In this document: piece after piece, positions 41,835-42,318 of the stretch
How the letters are laid out: each line of letters starts with the position of its first letter
Numbering within the stretch: the stretch's first letter is position 1
From: Deltaproteobacteria bacterium
Lineage (GTDB): Bacteria > Desulfobacterota > DSM-4660 > Desulfatiglandales > HGW-15
Assembly (NCBI GenBank): GCA_016932115.1
Contig: JAFGDM010000247.1
Span: 1-42,318, forward strand
DNA length: 42,318 nucleotides
Direction: 5' to 3'
Program-made: the position numbers and the translations under genes
Notes under the pieces: generated by a model
Databases searched by the model: none
What the model saw: only the letters and a program-made list of their open reading frames with translations
What the model was told of the DNA's origin: nothing

Positions 41835-42085
41835 GCTATAAAGGCAATATCAAGGAAACTCCTCCATCCATCCAAACTGTTCGACAGGGATGCAACAAAT
41901 TGAAGGTTTTGAAAATACAAACTCTGGAGAAGGGCTGGTGTGACAAAGATCTTGTCATGTTACACGCCGTCTTTTAGCTTCCGATCAGGCAGTTCCTGTG
42001 GAGTTAAGAATGCCTAAGCCTCAATCCAGATGATGCCGCAAGGCGCCCCGCTGATTTCGACGTTAAGCCTGGGAGATAAAAAGAG
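41835..42085. other. Intergenic region before the lipocalin gene
   Basis: About 250 bases without a gene. It holds a near-palindrome at 41937-41970 (TGACAA-AGATC-TTGTCA inside GTGTGACA/TGTTACAC) that could be an operator or hairpin. GTTAAGC at 42062 resembles an integrase core site but lacks partner sites. GGGAG at 42071-42075 is the ribosome site of the lipocalin gene. No clear promoter was identified. Confidence 0.35.
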
Positions 42086-42318
42086 ATGAAAAAACTATCA
42101 ATAGTAATTGTATTATTCTTCGCGGGGTGTGTTGGGATACCTGACAATGTATCACCCGTTGATAATTTCAAGTTAGAGAGATATCTGGGTAGGTGGTACG
42201 AAATAGCGAGGTTGGATCATTCGTTCGAACGAGGTTTGAGCCGGGTAACAGCAGATTACAGTTTGCGGGATGACGGTGGTGTAAAGGTACTGAATCGCGG
42301 GTACTCTGCCAAAGAAAA
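42086..42318 (+). CDS. blc: Lipocalin family lipoprotein (Blc-like), 5' part, cut by window end
   Basis: Not in the ORF track because it runs off the end. It begins MKKLSIVIVLFFAGCVGIPD, a lipoprotein signal with lipobox FAGC, so Cys15 is lipidated. The lipocalin signature follows: LERYLGRWYEIARLDHSFERG, then VTADYSLRDDGGVKVLNRGY. These match bacterial Blc, an outer-membrane lipoprotein that binds fatty acids or lysophospholipids and is linked to envelope stress. GGGAG lies ten bases before the ATG. About 77 of roughly 170 expected residues are visible. It stands alone after a 250-base gap. Confidence 0.93.
   Translation, partial: MKKLSIVIVLFFAGCVGIPDNVSPVDNFKLERYLGRWYEIARLDHSFERGLSRVTADYSLRDDGGVKVLNRGYSAKE

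Noticed and set aside
41835-42085. Integron attI or attC site next to the integrase remnant
   Set aside because: Single GTTAAGC-like strings occur but no paired core sites or palindromic attC structure were found, and no gene cassettes follow.

Overview
The window comes from a Gram-negative sulfate-reducing bacterium, almost certainly a member of the Desulfobacterota (former Deltaproteobacteria). The decisive evidence is a complete core dissimilatory sulfite reductase locus: dsrA, dsrB and dsrD on the minus strand, with the siroheme-amidating cobB-like gene (dsrN) and dsrC diverging on the plus strand. A TolC-type outer-membrane channel, an LpxR-like outer-membrane protein and two RND pumps show a double membrane. 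I cannot name the species from sequence alone. No rRNA, tRNA or CRISPR array was seen.

Layout. 1-1.7 kb: a repeat copy, a carboxymuconolactone-decarboxylase-family protein, an unknown small protein and a bactofilin fused to a carboxypeptidase-regulatory-like domain. 1.8-6.6 kb: an RND efflux operon led by a cNMP-binding plus PilZ protein, with a lipoprotein adaptor and a permease but no outer-membrane channel. 7.0-8.1 kb: an LpxR-family lipid A deacylase. 8.1-14.3 kb: a central-carbon cluster (winged-helix protein, aconitase, pyruvate kinase, phosphofructokinase, phosphoglycerate mutase) behind a good sigma70-type promoter. 14.3-20.4 kb: a second, complete RND efflux operon (adaptor, permease, TolC). 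20.5-21.6 kb: an orphan ATP-grasp gene bracketed by two copies of the repeat. 21.7-23.3 kb: an FmdB-type zinc ribbon, a small unknown and a zinc-ribbon/HEAT protein of the type seen in sulfate reducers. 23.3-24.6 kb: YkgJ-type and TPR genes. 24.8-30.1 kb: the dsr locus. 30.4-40.7 kb: a nine-gene branched-chain amino acid operon. 40.8-42.3 kb: a B3/4-domain protein, a truncated integrase and the start of a lipocalin gene cut by the window edge.

How the parts work together. The minus-strand operon cimA-leuA-leuC-leuD-ilvB-ilvN-ilvC-leuB-(methyltransferase) encodes most of leucine, valine and isoleucine synthesis. Isoleucine is made through citramalate, independent of threonine. The operon starts with a feature missing from the ORF track: a strong promoter, a 39-residue leader peptide with 18 Ile/Val/Leu residues, and a 16-bp terminator hairpin with a U tract. 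The leader also contains the mutually exclusive 1:2 (12 bp) and 2:3 (9 bp) pairings of a classical ribosome-stalling attenuator. This is the best-supported unannotated regulatory system in the window.

The second candidate novelty is a roughly 60-nt repeat present three times (53-116, 20525-20555, 21513-21570). It is intergenic, GC-rich and able to form a hairpin, and it matches no element I recognise. Other points worth checking are a Ser in place of an expected iron-sulfur Cys in the aconitase, a DsrA N-terminal extension, the bactofilin fusion, the nucleotide-sensor gene overlapping an efflux operon, and a separate near-consensus promoter for dsrC overlapping the dsrN stop codon.
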